64,000 nucleotides of DNA, taken from positions 806,001 to 870,000 of the forward strand of contig CAVRLB010000001.1 in the NCBI GenBank assembly GCA_963722295.1, in the 5' to 3' direction. Position 1 is the stretch's first letter. Each line of letters begins with the position of its first letter. The position numbers were made by a program, and so were the translations under genes. The DNA is from Brooklawnia sp032229645 (GTDB lineage: Bacteria > Actinomycetota > Actinomycetes > Propionibacteriales > Propionibacteriaceae). A model generated the notes under the pieces. The model saw only the letters and a list, made by a program, of their open reading frames with translations. It ran no database searches and was not told the DNA's origin. Positions 25,463-33,082 of this stretch are shown here, piece after piece.

Positions 25463-27576
25463 TGCCGCAATCCCACGATCCCACCGCGGCCGCCGCCGGC
25501 CAGACCAATGAGTCGATCACCACTGGCTCAGCGAGCTACCCGTCGTCCGCGCATATCGCTCAGATCGATACGCCCACCGCTCAGATCGATACGCCCGACA
25601 AACCCACCGCTCAGATCGACACGTCCAACGAACCCACCGCGGTGAACGAGTCCGGCGAAACACCTCCCCCGAAGATCAAACACTTCTGGCCGTCGGTGAG
25701 GCGGCTCATCGGGCTGCTCGCACCGGAGAAGGGAAAGTTCGTCCTGGTCGTAGTCCTCGTCGTGATCGCCGTCGTCCTCACCGTGATCGCACCGCGTATT
25801 CTCGGCAACGCCATGGATGTGATTTTCAACGGGGTGCTGGGACGCTCGCTGCCCGCGGGCGTGCCGATCGAGGTCATCATTGAGCAGGCCCGAGCGGCCG
25901 GCCGGACCGAATACGCGGACATGCTCGCCAGCGCCAGCGTGGTTCCCGGGCAGGGCGTCGATTTCGGCGAACTCGGACGCCTGATTGCGATCGTGATCGC
26001 GCTCTATGCCGGCTCGTCGTTCTTCATGTGGTGGCAGGGCTGGCTGCTCAACCGGCTCGTGATGCGCGTGGTCTTCGGTCTTCGCCAGAGCATCCAGCAA
26101 AAGATCAACCGCCTGCCGCTGCGGTATTTCGATTCCCACCAGCGCGGCGACATCCTCTCCCGGGTCACCAACGACATCGACAACATGCAGCAGGTGCTCC
26201 AGCAGACGCTCGCGCAACTCGTGCAGTCGGTGCTCACGGTGCTCGGCATCGGCGCGATGATGTTCGTCGTCTCGTGGCAGCTCGCCCTGATCGCCGTGAT
26301 CGCGCTGCCGCTTTCTGCCGTCATCGCAGCCGTGGTGGGGGTGCGTGCCCAAAAGCTGTTCGCCGCCCAGTGGAAGAGTACGGGCGAGGTCAACGGGCAT
26401 ATCGAGGAGTCCCTGACCGGCCGTGAACTGATGCGCGTCTTCAATCGCGACGACGAGATGGCCGAGGTCTTCGACGAACGCAACGAGCGGCTCTTCCAGG
26501 CGACGTACAAGGCACAGTTCCTTGCCGGCACGATCATGCCCGCGATGGATTGGATCTCCTATCTCAGCTACGTGCTGATCGCCGTCGTTGGTGCCCTGCG
26601 CGTGACCTCGGGGACGCTGACCGTCGGAGATGTGACCGCCTTCATCCAGTACTCCCGGGATTTCTCGCAGCCGATCGGCGAGCTGGCGGGATTGGCGAAC
26701 ATGGTGCAGTCGGGAGTGGCCTCGGCGGAGCGGACCTTCGAACTCCTCGATGCCGACGAGCAGCAGCCGGATCGTGGCACCGCGGCTATTCCCGAGCGGA
26801 CGAACGGCCACGTCAGATTCGAGAACGTGACGTTCTGCTACGACCCCGAGCAGCCACTGATCGAGGACCTCTCGTTCATCGCCCAACCCGGCCAGACCGT
26901 GGCTATCGTGGGTCCCACCGGCGCCGGCAAGACGACCCTTGTGAACCTCGTGATGCGCTTCTACGAGCTGCAAGCCGGCCGGATCCTGCTCGACGACGTC
27001 GACATCACCGACCTTTCGCGCGCGGACCTGCGCGGACGCATCGGCATGGTGCTTCAGGATGCCTGGCTGTTCAACGGCACCATCCGCGAGAACATCCGGT
27101 ACGGACGACTCGACGCCCCCGATTCGGACGTGATCGCCGCGGCCGAGGCCACGATGGTTGACCGGTTCGTCCGGCAACTGCCCGACGGCTACGACACGGT
27201 GATCGAGGAGAACGCGTCCTCGTTGTCCGTCGGCGAGCGACAGCTGCTGACGATCGCACGCGCATTCATTGCGAATCCCTCGCTGCTCATCCTGGACGAG
27301 GCCACGTCATCGGTGGATACCCGAACCGAGGTGCTGGTGCAGCAGGCAATGCGACGGCTGCGGGCGGATCGGACCTCATTCGTCATCGCGCACCGACTCT
27401 CAACGATCCGCGACGCCGACACGATCCTGATGATGGACGACGGCCGAATCGTGGAGCAGGGCACCCACGACGAGTTGCTGGCTCGCGCGGGCGCCTACTA
27501 CCGGATGTACCGGTCGCAGTTCGAGGGGACTGCCGACGAGACTGCCGACGAGCCTGCGGATAGGCCGGACGACTAG
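25462..27576 (+). CDS. ABC exporter half-transporter with canonical Walker B (subunit B)
   Basis: 704 residues from ATG 25462, preceded by GGAGGAGG (an overlapping GTG at 25459 is possible). An unusual N-terminal tail (about 75 residues) contains near-repeats of AQIDTP encoded by a short tandem repeat. The TM domain follows, then an ATPase with Walker A GPTGAGKTT, canonical Walker B LLILDEATSSVD and H-loop IAHRLST. Its signature is LSVGERQLL rather than LSGGQ, matching the degenerate site contributed by subunit A. The pair therefore has one active and one inactive ATP site. Confidence 0.9.
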   Translation: MPQSHDPTAAAAGQTNESITTGSASYPSSAHIAQIDTPTAQIDTPDKPTAQIDTSNEPTAVNESGETPPPKIKHFWPSVRRLIGLLAPEKGKFVLVVVLVVIAVVLTVIAPRILGNAMDVIFNGVLGRSLPAGVPIEVIIEQARAAGRTEYADMLASASVVPGQGVDFGELGRLIAIVIALYAGSSFFMWWQGWLLNRLVMRVVFGLRQSIQQKINRLPLRYFDSHQRGDILSRVTNDIDNMQQVLQQTLAQLVQSVLTVLGIGAMMFVVSWQLALIAVIALPLSAVIAAVVGVRAQKLFAAQWKSTGEVNGHIEESLTGRELMRVFNRDDEMAEVFDERNERLFQATYKAQFLAGTIMPAMDWISYLSYVLIAVVGALRVTSGTLTVGDVTAFIQYSRDFSQPIGELAGLANMVQSGVASAERTFELLDADEQQPDRGTAAIPERTNGHVRFENVTFCYDPEQPLIEDLSFIAQPGQTVAIVGPTGAGKTTLVNLVMRFYELQAGRILLDDVDITDLSRADLRGRIGMVLQDAWLFNGTIRENIRYGRLDAPDSDVIAAAEATMVDRFVRQLPDGYDTVIEENASSLSVGERQLLTIARAFIANPSLLILDEATSSVDTRTEVLVQQAMRRLRADRTSFVIAHRLSTIRDADTILMMDDGRIVEQGTHDELLARAGAYYRMYRSQFEGTADETADEPADRPDD

Positions 27577-27640
27577 GCAAGACTTCCCGAACGGCCATGA
27601 CATCGGGACAAGCGGCGGAGGCGCTTTTGGCGATAACGGA

Positions 27641-28294
27641 TCAGGAGAAATCGACCAGGCCGGCGCGGGCCGCCGTGACGAGCACCTGGACGCGGTCGCG
27701 TACATTCCACTTCTGCATGATGCTGCCGAGGTGAGCCTTGATCGTCCCCTCGGAGACGAGCAGGGCACCGGCCATCTCCGCGTTCGACATGCCGAGCGCG
27801 AGCTTGTGTAGCACTTGGGATTCGCGGTCGGTGAGCGACGCGAGCTCGCCGGTCGAATGCACCGGTGATGCGTTGCGCACGTGCTGCACGAGCATCGCCG
27901 CCACCCGCGGAGACAGCGAGCTCTCTCCCTCATAGGCCTGGTGCAGGGCGTGCAGAATCTCGTCCGCGCTCGAGTCTTTCAGCATGTAGCCGGTGGCGCC
28001 GGCGCTCAGCATGGGCAACACGTTCTCGCGATTGTCGAGCGTCGTGACCGCGAGGACGCGAACATCCGGCCAGCGCGAAGTAATGGTTTGAGTGGCCTCA
28101 ATGCCACTCATCACCGGCATCTGGACGTCCATCATCGCGATGTCCGGCATCAGGCGTTCGACCTTCTCGATCGCTTCGCGCCCGTTCTCGGCCTCACCGA
28201 TGACAGTGATCTCCGGGTCTCGTGAGGCGAAATGCGAAAGAGCAACTCGTACCAGCGGGTCATCGTCGGTGATCAACACCCGGATCTCAACCAT
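27641..28294 (-). CDS. NarL/LuxR-type response regulator
   Basis: 217-residue two-component response regulator. The receiver domain has acidic DDDP near residue 10, phosphoacceptor D in AMMDVQMPVMSG, and the T/K residues (AVTTLDN ... MLKDSSAD). The C-terminal LuxR helix-turn-helix is LTDRESQVLHKLALGMSNAE with VSEGTIKAHLGSIMQKW. Divergent from the peptide/histidine kinase pair at 28490-29777, its probable partner. Four 11-bp repeats lie directly upstream of its ATG, and no clear ribosome-binding site is visible. Confidence 0.92.
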   Translation of the reverse strand: MVEIRVLITDDDPLVRVALSHFASRDPEITVIGEAENGREAIEKVERLMPDIAMMDVQMPVMSGIEATQTITSRWPDVRVLAVTTLDNRENVLPMLSAGATGYMLKDSSADEILHALHQAYEGESSLSPRVAAMLVQHVRNASPVHSTGELASLTDRESQVLHKLALGMSNAEMAGALLVSEGTIKAHLGSIMQKWNVRDRVQVLVTAARAGLVDFS

Positions 28295-28302
28295 GGGGAC
28301 GA

Positions 28303-28346
28303 GTCTAGCCCGCGTCTAGCCCGCGTCTAGCCCGCGTCTAGCCCCC
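28303..28346. repeat. 11-bp tandem repeat, four copies, in the response-regulator leader
   Basis: GTCTAGCCCGC begins at 28303, 28314, 28325 and 28336 (last copy ends CCCCC). It starts 9 bp upstream of the response-regulator ATG, so it occupies its 5' untranslated region or promoter. Confidence 0.9.
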
Positions 28347-28489
28347 CGACGTATCCCCAACCTTTGACCAACAGGCAGTGGACTCGTGTCGAGCAAAAGT
28401 GTGGAAATTTTGGGGATGTTTCTGTACGTAAAAGACGGAAGTATGGATCTCGTTAGACAAACGACAGCGCACTTAAGGAGGTGTTGAGG

Positions 28490-28537
28490 ATGACGTTCTG
28501 GGCCACTCTTTCCCGTCTTTTCGGTATTGGTCGCTAG
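28490..28537 (+). CDS. Candidate 15-residue peptide gene before a histidine kinase
   Basis: Short ORF with one of the best ribosome-binding sites in the window: AAGGAGG at 28475-28481, eight bases before ATG 28490. It encodes MTFWATLSRLFGIGR and a stop (TAG 28535-28537). The peptide is hydrophobic with two arginines. It ends 31 bp before the histidine kinase ATG at 28569 and is on the same strand, so the two could form one transcript. It could be an exported or membrane peptide sensed by the kinase, a small regulatory protein, or a leader peptide that controls kinase translation. Too short to assign by homology; only the start signal and placement support it. Confidence 0.5.
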   Translation: MTFWATLSRLFGIGR

Positions 28538-28568
28538 TATATGTGGCGGACAGGTCAGACTCATAGCC

Positions 28569-29777
28569 ATGCTGAAGAATGATGCCGCGGTTCGTGCGAC
28601 ACTTGGTCGCTCCCGGTTCAGCCAAACAGAACGGCTGAGCCGAGCCGAACGTATCGTTTTGCTCCTGCTAGTTGGAAGCATGGCGGCTTTTGATCTGGCT
28701 GGACTCCTGACAACCAGTGATGACATGCACACTCGCGTGATTCGCGCGCTGAGCGTTGTCACCACCCTGACGCTTGCCCTGTACGCGTGGTCACCGTTAG
28801 TGGCCACCTCCGCGCTTGGTGTAGCAGCCGCATTGTCCCTATTGGTCGAGCACGATTCTGGGACACTCATGGCGGGTTCCCTCGCGGCTTTTCTGGTTCT
28901 GCGCCTTGCATCAACCCCCCTTATTCTCAGCTACATTTGCGGCCTCCTGCTCTTCACGGTCGTCGCCGCTTCGGGCATTGCCAGTCGCGTAGTGAGTACT
29001 GGCGATCTCGCGGTCTATCTGCTCATCGCAACCATGGCTGGATCACTCGGGGTCGCGTTGCGAATGGCGTACGCGCGTTCGCATCGGCTCGCCGATCAAC
29101 TCGTTGAGCAGGAAGAACACGAACGCCAAGCGATCACGGCCGAACGCCAATGGATCGCCGGAGAACTCCACGACAGCATCGCTCACCAACTCACCGTCAT
29201 CTCGCTGCACACCCAACTGCTGGACGACGACGAGATGCGCGAGGCATCTCAGGAAGCGATTCGCGGAGCCTCACGTAAAGCGCTCAGCGACCTACGCTTC
29301 ATCATCAAACTTGCGGAGGACGCGCCCGCAGGAACTGAGATCCCCTCCGGTGACCTTGCGGCCGCCATCGAAGATGCCTGTGCAGAGTTCCGGGGTGCGG
29401 GCCACTCGACAGTCGTCGCGGGCGATCCCGCTGATGAAGGCATCCCCCGCGGTGTAGAAATCACTCTCGCCCGCGTCGTCCGGGAATCAGCGACCAACAT
29501 CATCAAGTATGCGGGTTCCGGCGAAGTCCGGTTCGTCATCGACGTGCAGCCGCAGGCGATCACTCTGACGATTCAAAGCCCGCTAGCGCACGGGACCGCG
29601 CCACGCGTGAGCTCGTCCACCGGCACAGGGCTCAACCGGATGGCCGAACGGGTACTCGGCGTGAGCGGCGGATTCTCGGCGGGCCCAGTAGGCGACAAGT
29701 GGCTGGTCAGGGCGTACGTGCCGCTCAACCCCACGACCAATTCCCGGAATGCCGCGCTTCCCGATGGTGCCGCCTAG
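28569..29777 (+). CDS. NarX/DesK-type sensor histidine kinase
   Basis: 402 residues from ATG 28569. Five or six TM segments occupy residues about 30-170 with no large extracellular domain, so the signal is probably sensed in the membrane. The HisKA_3 phosphoacceptor is in GELHDSIAHQLTVISLHTQLL, the N-box in ARVVRESATNIIKYAG, and the G-box in SSTGTGLNRMAERV. Divergent response regulator at 27641-28294 is the likely partner. The kinase follows a candidate peptide ORF by 31 bp. Confidence 0.88.
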   Translation: MLKNDAAVRATLGRSRFSQTERLSRAERIVLLLLVGSMAAFDLAGLLTTSDDMHTRVIRALSVVTTLTLALYAWSPLVATSALGVAAALSLLVEHDSGTLMAGSLAAFLVLRLASTPLILSYICGLLLFTVVAASGIASRVVSTGDLAVYLLIATMAGSLGVALRMAYARSHRLADQLVEQEEHERQAITAERQWIAGELHDSIAHQLTVISLHTQLLDDDEMREASQEAIRGASRKALSDLRFIIKLAEDAPAGTEIPSGDLAAAIEDACAEFRGAGHSTVVAGDPADEGIPRGVEITLARVVRESATNIIKYAGSGEVRFVIDVQPQAITLTIQSPLAHGTAPRVSSSTGTGLNRMAERVLGVSGGFSAGPVGDKWLVRAYVPLNPTTNSRNAALPDGAA

Positions 29778-29894
29778 CCTGAACCCACCGGTGGGCGAGC
29801 GGGACGACGGGCGCCTTTTTCACGGGTGTGACGTTCGAGTTCACCACGCATCAGGCGTATCCACTCTGCTTGCGGATTCGCGGCGTGGTGCCCA

Positions 29895-30002
29895 ATGATC
29901 TGTGGACGCTACGCGAACGGCCGCGCGGAGGGCGTGAGCGTGAACGCGCTGGCGCGTCAGTTCGGGGTTCACCGGGGAACGGTGTGGGCCAAGATATGGT
30001 GA
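29895..30002 (+). pseudogene. Remnant of a resolvase/invertase-type recombinase HTH
   Basis: A 35-codon frame reads RYANGRAEGVSVNALARQ then FGVHRGTVWAKIW and a stop. This matches the C-terminal helix-turn-helix of serine recombinases or IS-associated regulators (pattern GxSxxALAxxFGVxRxTV). No catalytic domain is present upstream. It lies about 140 bp from the tRNA-Val gene, a common integration target, so it may be what is left of an integrated element. Confidence 0.5.
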
Positions 30003-30095
30003 CGGAACCACCACCGTCGCATCAACGGCGAGAAGTCCGGACGGTGGAGCCTCCGCCTCGACGCGATCCTCGATGTGAGCCTGACGATGTACGCA

Positions 30096-30133
30096 CGGGA
30101 ACACTCGCCATCTTCCGATGTCGCGTGTTCCCG
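30096..30133 (-). terminator. Hairpin downstream of tRNA-Val
   Basis: Nine-bp perfect arms CGGGAACAC (30096-30104) and GTGTTCCCG (30125-30133), extended inward by further pairs. It lies just after the 3' end of the minus-strand tRNA. There is no strong T-run, so it may act as a processing or termination signal. Confidence 0.5.
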
Positions 30134-30144
30134 CAAGGTACTTC

Positions 30145-30221
30145 TGGTGGGCGCAGTCGGACTCGAACCAACGACCTGCTGCTTGTAAGGCAGCTGCTCT
30201 AACCAACTGAGCTATGCGCCC
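30145..30221 (-). tRNA. tRNA-Val (anticodon UAC)
   Basis: 77-nt cloverleaf on the minus strand. Acceptor stem GGGCGCA/TGCGCCC, D-arm GCTC...GAGC, anticodon stem GCTGC/GCAGC with loop CTTACAA (anticodon TAC), T-arm GTTGG-TTCGAGT-CCGAC, and an encoded 3' CCA after discriminator A (30145-30148). Confidence 0.95.
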
Positions 30222-30315
30222 GCAGGCTTGATAGTAGCCGATTTGGCAACCAAGCATGAATCCGAGTCAGCCGTGCTGGTTTGCACAGAGCCGAACGACT
30301 AGAGCAGACAGACCT

Positions 30316-30347
30316 GGTGCCCGCCACCCCTGGGGGTAACGGGCACC
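30316..30347 (-). terminator. Hairpin after hsp20
   Basis: Perfect 8-bp arms GGTGCCCG (30316-30323) and CGGGCACC (30340-30347) with a 16-nt loop that itself can pair (CACCCC/GGGGGT). It lies 23 bp beyond the hsp20 stop on the minus strand. Confidence 0.55.
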
Positions 30348-30370
30348 GCGACTATTCGCTACTTGTCAGG

Positions 30371-30886
30371 TCAGTTCTGGATCGGTGTTTCATGGTCGGC
30401 TTCGATTTCACTGCCGACCTTGACTTCACTACCCAATTTGACTTCACCACCGGCGTCGACTTCGCCGGCGACCTTGCCCTGAGAGACCTTGACCTTGCGG
30501 GGCTTGGCCTCCTCGGCCACCGGGATGACGAGCGTCAGGACGCCGTCGTTGTAGTCAGCGGTGATCTCGGCGAGGTTCAGCCCCTGTCCCAGCGTCAACT
30601 GGCGGGCGTACGAGCCATAGCTGCGCTCGCGGCTGACCCAGCCCTGGTTTTCGTCGCCGGAGCGGACTTCGTCCGATACCCGCTCTGCGCGGATGCTCAG
30701 CGTGCGGTCATCCACGTCGATGTCGATGCTCTCGGGGCTGACACCAGGCAGATCGACCTTGACGATGAACTGGTCGCCGTCCCGATAGAGATCCATCGGC
30801 ATGGTGCGCGCCTCCGCCGCCGCGGTGCGCGCGAGTTGATTGAATACACGGTCCATGTCACGGAAAGGGTTGTAAATGGTGCTCAC
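30371..30886 (-). CDS. Hsp20/alpha-crystallin small heat-shock protein
   Basis: 171 residues from GTG 30886, which follows AAGGAG at the right distance; the frame is open 23 codons further without support. The N-terminus STIYNPFRDMDRVFNQLAR is typical of bacterial Hsp20. The alpha-crystallin domain (about 30-130) has VKVDLPGVSPESIDIDV and ends GVLTLVIPVAEEAKPR, with the I/V-x-I/V motif. A ~35-residue acidic/basic tail with near-repeats (GEVKLGSEVKVGSEIE) is added after the usual end. ATP-independent holdase for denaturing proteins. Confidence 0.92.
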   Translation of the reverse strand: MSTIYNPFRDMDRVFNQLARTAAAEARTMPMDLYRDGDQFIVKVDLPGVSPESIDIDVDDRTLSIRAERVSDEVRSGDENQGWVSRERSYGSYARQLTLGQGLNLAEITADYNDGVLTLVIPVAEEAKPRKVKVSQGKVAGEVDAGGEVKLGSEVKVGSEIEADHETPIQN

Positions 30887-31032
30887 AATTACTCCTTGTC
30901 CTTCTCGAACTACTACGCCTTGGTGGCGCCTACGCGAATCACAACAGGCCAGCACTCCCGGCTATTCCCGCCTTGAGCCTTGCAGACTCAACTTTCTTAG
31001 GAAGCTCGCCCAAAGTTGAGTTAATTCGACTC

Positions 31033-31797
31033 ATGGTGTTGTCGATCGAGGTGAGGCACCGGCCCACCGTCCGGGCCAGGGCCGCGCTCGTATGGCAGCC
31101 AGGACACATCCTGATGGGACCGTCCGCCGCCCGCGTAACGTTCTGGCCCACCTGCCCCGTCGAGACCATAGACCTGGCGGGTGAATCGTCGCGAGCTGTG
31201 CCACCAGGCACAAGGATTCATCAGGTGCTGGTTCCGCCTGAGATGAGAATGCCCTGGACCACCGGATTCGCCACCATTCCCGAATTGACTGTGCTCGACC
31301 TGGCGGTCATCGGCCAGTGGGGCGGGCTCTGCGAGGCCTTGCGCCAACACCTGGTCAACGCGGATTCACTGGCTCTGGCCGCCGAACGGGTGAGCGGCCG
31401 AGCAGGCGTAGCGGAACGGCGCGAATGCCTGCGACGAGCGCAGGACAACCCCTGGTCGTTTGCAGAAATGGATCTGCAGCTGCTCTACCGACGCTCGGGA
31501 ATCGACGGCTGGGTTGCGAACCGCACGATCGAGTCAAACGGTCGCACCTTCATCCCAGATCTCGTGTTCGATGCAGCCAAGCTCATCGTCGAAGTCGACG
31601 GGCGCCAATATCACGCACGCCAGCAGGCGTTCGACGCCGACCGCGAGCGCGACAACTGGCTGATCAGCGAGGGCTGGATAATCCTGCGGTTCACGCCGGC
31701 GATGATCTGGAACCATCCCGAGCGGGTACTTGAGCAGACGCTCGCGGCACTCACCAGCAGGAGCCGTGACAAACTACATGCGATCTCTCGCGCTTAA
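31033..31797 (+). CDS. DUF559/Vsr-like domain protein
   Basis: 254 residues from ATG 31033; an in-frame TTG at 30973 is an alternative and no start has a clear ribosome-binding site. The N-terminal half is weakly conserved. The C-terminal domain has the DUF559/Vsr-like pattern FIPDLVFDAAKLIVEVDGRQ then AFDADRERDNWLISEGWIIL and RFTPAMIW, including the D and E-x-D residues of a PD-(D/E)XK-like site. It shares the domain with the gene at 13660. Its last ~10 codons and stop lie inside palindromic element B copy 1, so the element has rewritten the C-terminus. Confidence 0.7.
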   Translation: MVLSIEVRHRPTVRARAALVWQPGHILMGPSAARVTFWPTCPVETIDLAGESSRAVPPGTRIHQVLVPPEMRMPWTTGFATIPELTVLDLAVIGQWGGLCEALRQHLVNADSLALAAERVSGRAGVAERRECLRRAQDNPWSFAEMDLQLLYRRSGIDGWVANRTIESNGRTFIPDLVFDAAKLIVEVDGRQYHARQQAFDADRERDNWLISEGWIILRFTPAMIWNHPERVLEQTLAALTSRSRDKLHAISRA

Positions 31798-31852
31798 ACG
31801 ATTCAGCGACAGATTTCGGCCGATTCTGGCTAGATCGCATGTAGTTAGTCAC
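31766..31852. repeat. Palindromic element B, copy 1 (87 bp, MITE-like)
   Basis: Terminal inverted repeats of 20 bp (31766-31785 and 31833-31852, one mismatch), consensus GTGACWAACTACATGCGAT. The interior contains GCTTAAACGATTCAGC. Read in reverse it aligns end-to-end with copy 2 at 58879-58966 (88 bp), including the interior GCTGAATCGWTTWAGCG. It spans the stop codon of the DUF559 gene and lies before the convergent DUF3052 gene. Confidence 0.88.
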
Positions 31853-31876
31853 GCCTGGCTTGAGTGCCTACGAAAT

Positions 31877-32293
31877 CTAGCGGCGCCCGCGCGGGCGAAC
31901 CACCTTGCGCGCCTGCCAATCGAGGCAGACCTCGAACGCACTGGTGAGCGCCAACCCGGCAGTCGTCGCGCCTTCGTCAATATCGGCAGGATCAACGTAG
32001 CCAGGCCGCCCGATCTTGGGGGTCATCACGCAGATCCAGCCAGTGTCCGCCAAGTCCCGCAGTGCGTCGACCAGCGAATCCGCTACATCGCCGTCATCGC
32101 GGTGCCACAGAAGCACCACATCGACCGCCTCGACCGCGTCTTCAATCAATTCGCCGTCGATCGCATCCATGATTTCATCGCGCAGATCCTGGTCGACGTC
32201 GTCGTCCCAGCCCAGTTCTTGAACAACCATTCCTTTGTGCAGGCCAAGCTGGTCGATACCGCTTGATCCGGGCCGCTGAGGGGATACCACCAT
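31877..32293 (-). CDS. DUF3052 family protein
   Basis: 138-residue conserved actinobacterial protein that usually neighbours aceE, as here. The acidic N-terminus GMVVQELGWDDDVDQDLRDE and the central VVLLWHRDDGDVADSLVDAL are diagnostic; TGWICVMTPKIGRPGYVDPAD follows. Function is not established; location beside pyruvate dehydrogenase E1 is conserved. The start is ATG 32293 (a GGAGGA abuts it) or GTG 32290. Confidence 0.85.
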   Translation of the reverse strand: MVVSPQRPGSSGIDQLGLHKGMVVQELGWDDDVDQDLRDEIMDAIDGELIEDAVEAVDVVLLWHRDDGDVADSLVDALRDLADTGWICVMTPKIGRPGYVDPADIDEGATTAGLALTSAFEVCLDWQARKVVRPRGRR

Positions 32294-32433
32294 TCCTCCA
32301 CTTCACCACACAACTGCTGGCCGCGCCAACCGGCGCTCGACACCAGATTGCCAGACGGGCCCCGCTGCCGCACGCCGCAGTGAAAGCCTCACAGCTCGGC
32401 GGCGTTCACCTGTCCAGACGGCAGACTGGCACC

Positions 32434-32979
32434 ATGACGAAGCTGACGTATTACACGGCAAGCACGCTCGACGGATTCCTCGCCGATCCAACGGATTCGC
32501 TGGCGTGGCTGCTGCGCCAAGACATCGACGAACACGGTCCGTTCAACTATGAGGAGTTCATCGCAACAATCGGAGCCATCGTGATGGGATCCACAACCTA
32601 CATGTGGCTCCTGCGCAACGACCCCGGGGCCTGGCCCTACCGGATGCCGACCTGGGTGATGACCTCCCGGTCACTTACGGCTCCCGATGGTGCTGACGTG
32701 CGATTCGCGTCCGGAGATGTCCGCACCGTCTTTACTCAGCTCACCGACGCGGCCGGCGGAAAGGATCTATGGGTGGTGGGCGGTGGCGACCTCGCCGGCC
32801 AGTTCGCGGATGCCGGTCTCCTGGACGAGATCGTCATCTCCGTAGCGCCCGTCGTTCTCGGTGCCGGTCGGCAGTTGCTCCCCCGCCGCCTCGATCTGGA
32901 ACTGATCGAGACCAGCCGCAACCAGGACTTCGTCTGCGCCCGCTACCGAGTTCAGGGCCCGCTCACCGAAGACCGCTGA
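32434..32979 (+). CDS. Dihydrofolate reductase / RibD C-terminal family protein
   Basis: 181-residue member of the RibD_C/DHFR-like family, starting MTKLTYYTASTLDGFLADPT and containing IGAIVMGSTTYMWLL and LWVVGGGDLAGQFADAGLLDEIVISVAPVVLG. These are NADPH-dependent reductase-fold proteins related to YyaP/YwjB; a true folate role is unlikely. Not operonic with its neighbours; a strong bidirectional terminator follows. Confidence 0.85.
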   Translation: MTKLTYYTASTLDGFLADPTDSLAWLLRQDIDEHGPFNYEEFIATIGAIVMGSTTYMWLLRNDPGAWPYRMPTWVMTSRSLTAPDGADVRFASGDVRTVFTQLTDAAGGKDLWVVGGGDLAGQFADAGLLDEIVISVAPVVLGAGRQLLPRRLDLELIETSRNQDFVCARYRVQGPLTEDR

Positions 32980-33007
32980 GACCCCATCGGGCACAAGGCG
33001 ACGGAAG

Positions 33008-33060
33008 CACAAACGCCTGCGGTGCGGTCCCCTCAGGGGACCGCACCGCAGGCGTTTGTG
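33008..33060. terminator. Bidirectional terminator hairpin
   Basis: Perfect 25-bp inverted arms (33008-33032 and 33036-33060) around a 3-nt TCA loop, ending in short T- and A-rich tails. It lies between the convergent DHFR-like gene and aceE. Confidence 0.85.
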
Positions 33061-33082
33061 CTGGTATCAGTTCGGCAACGGC

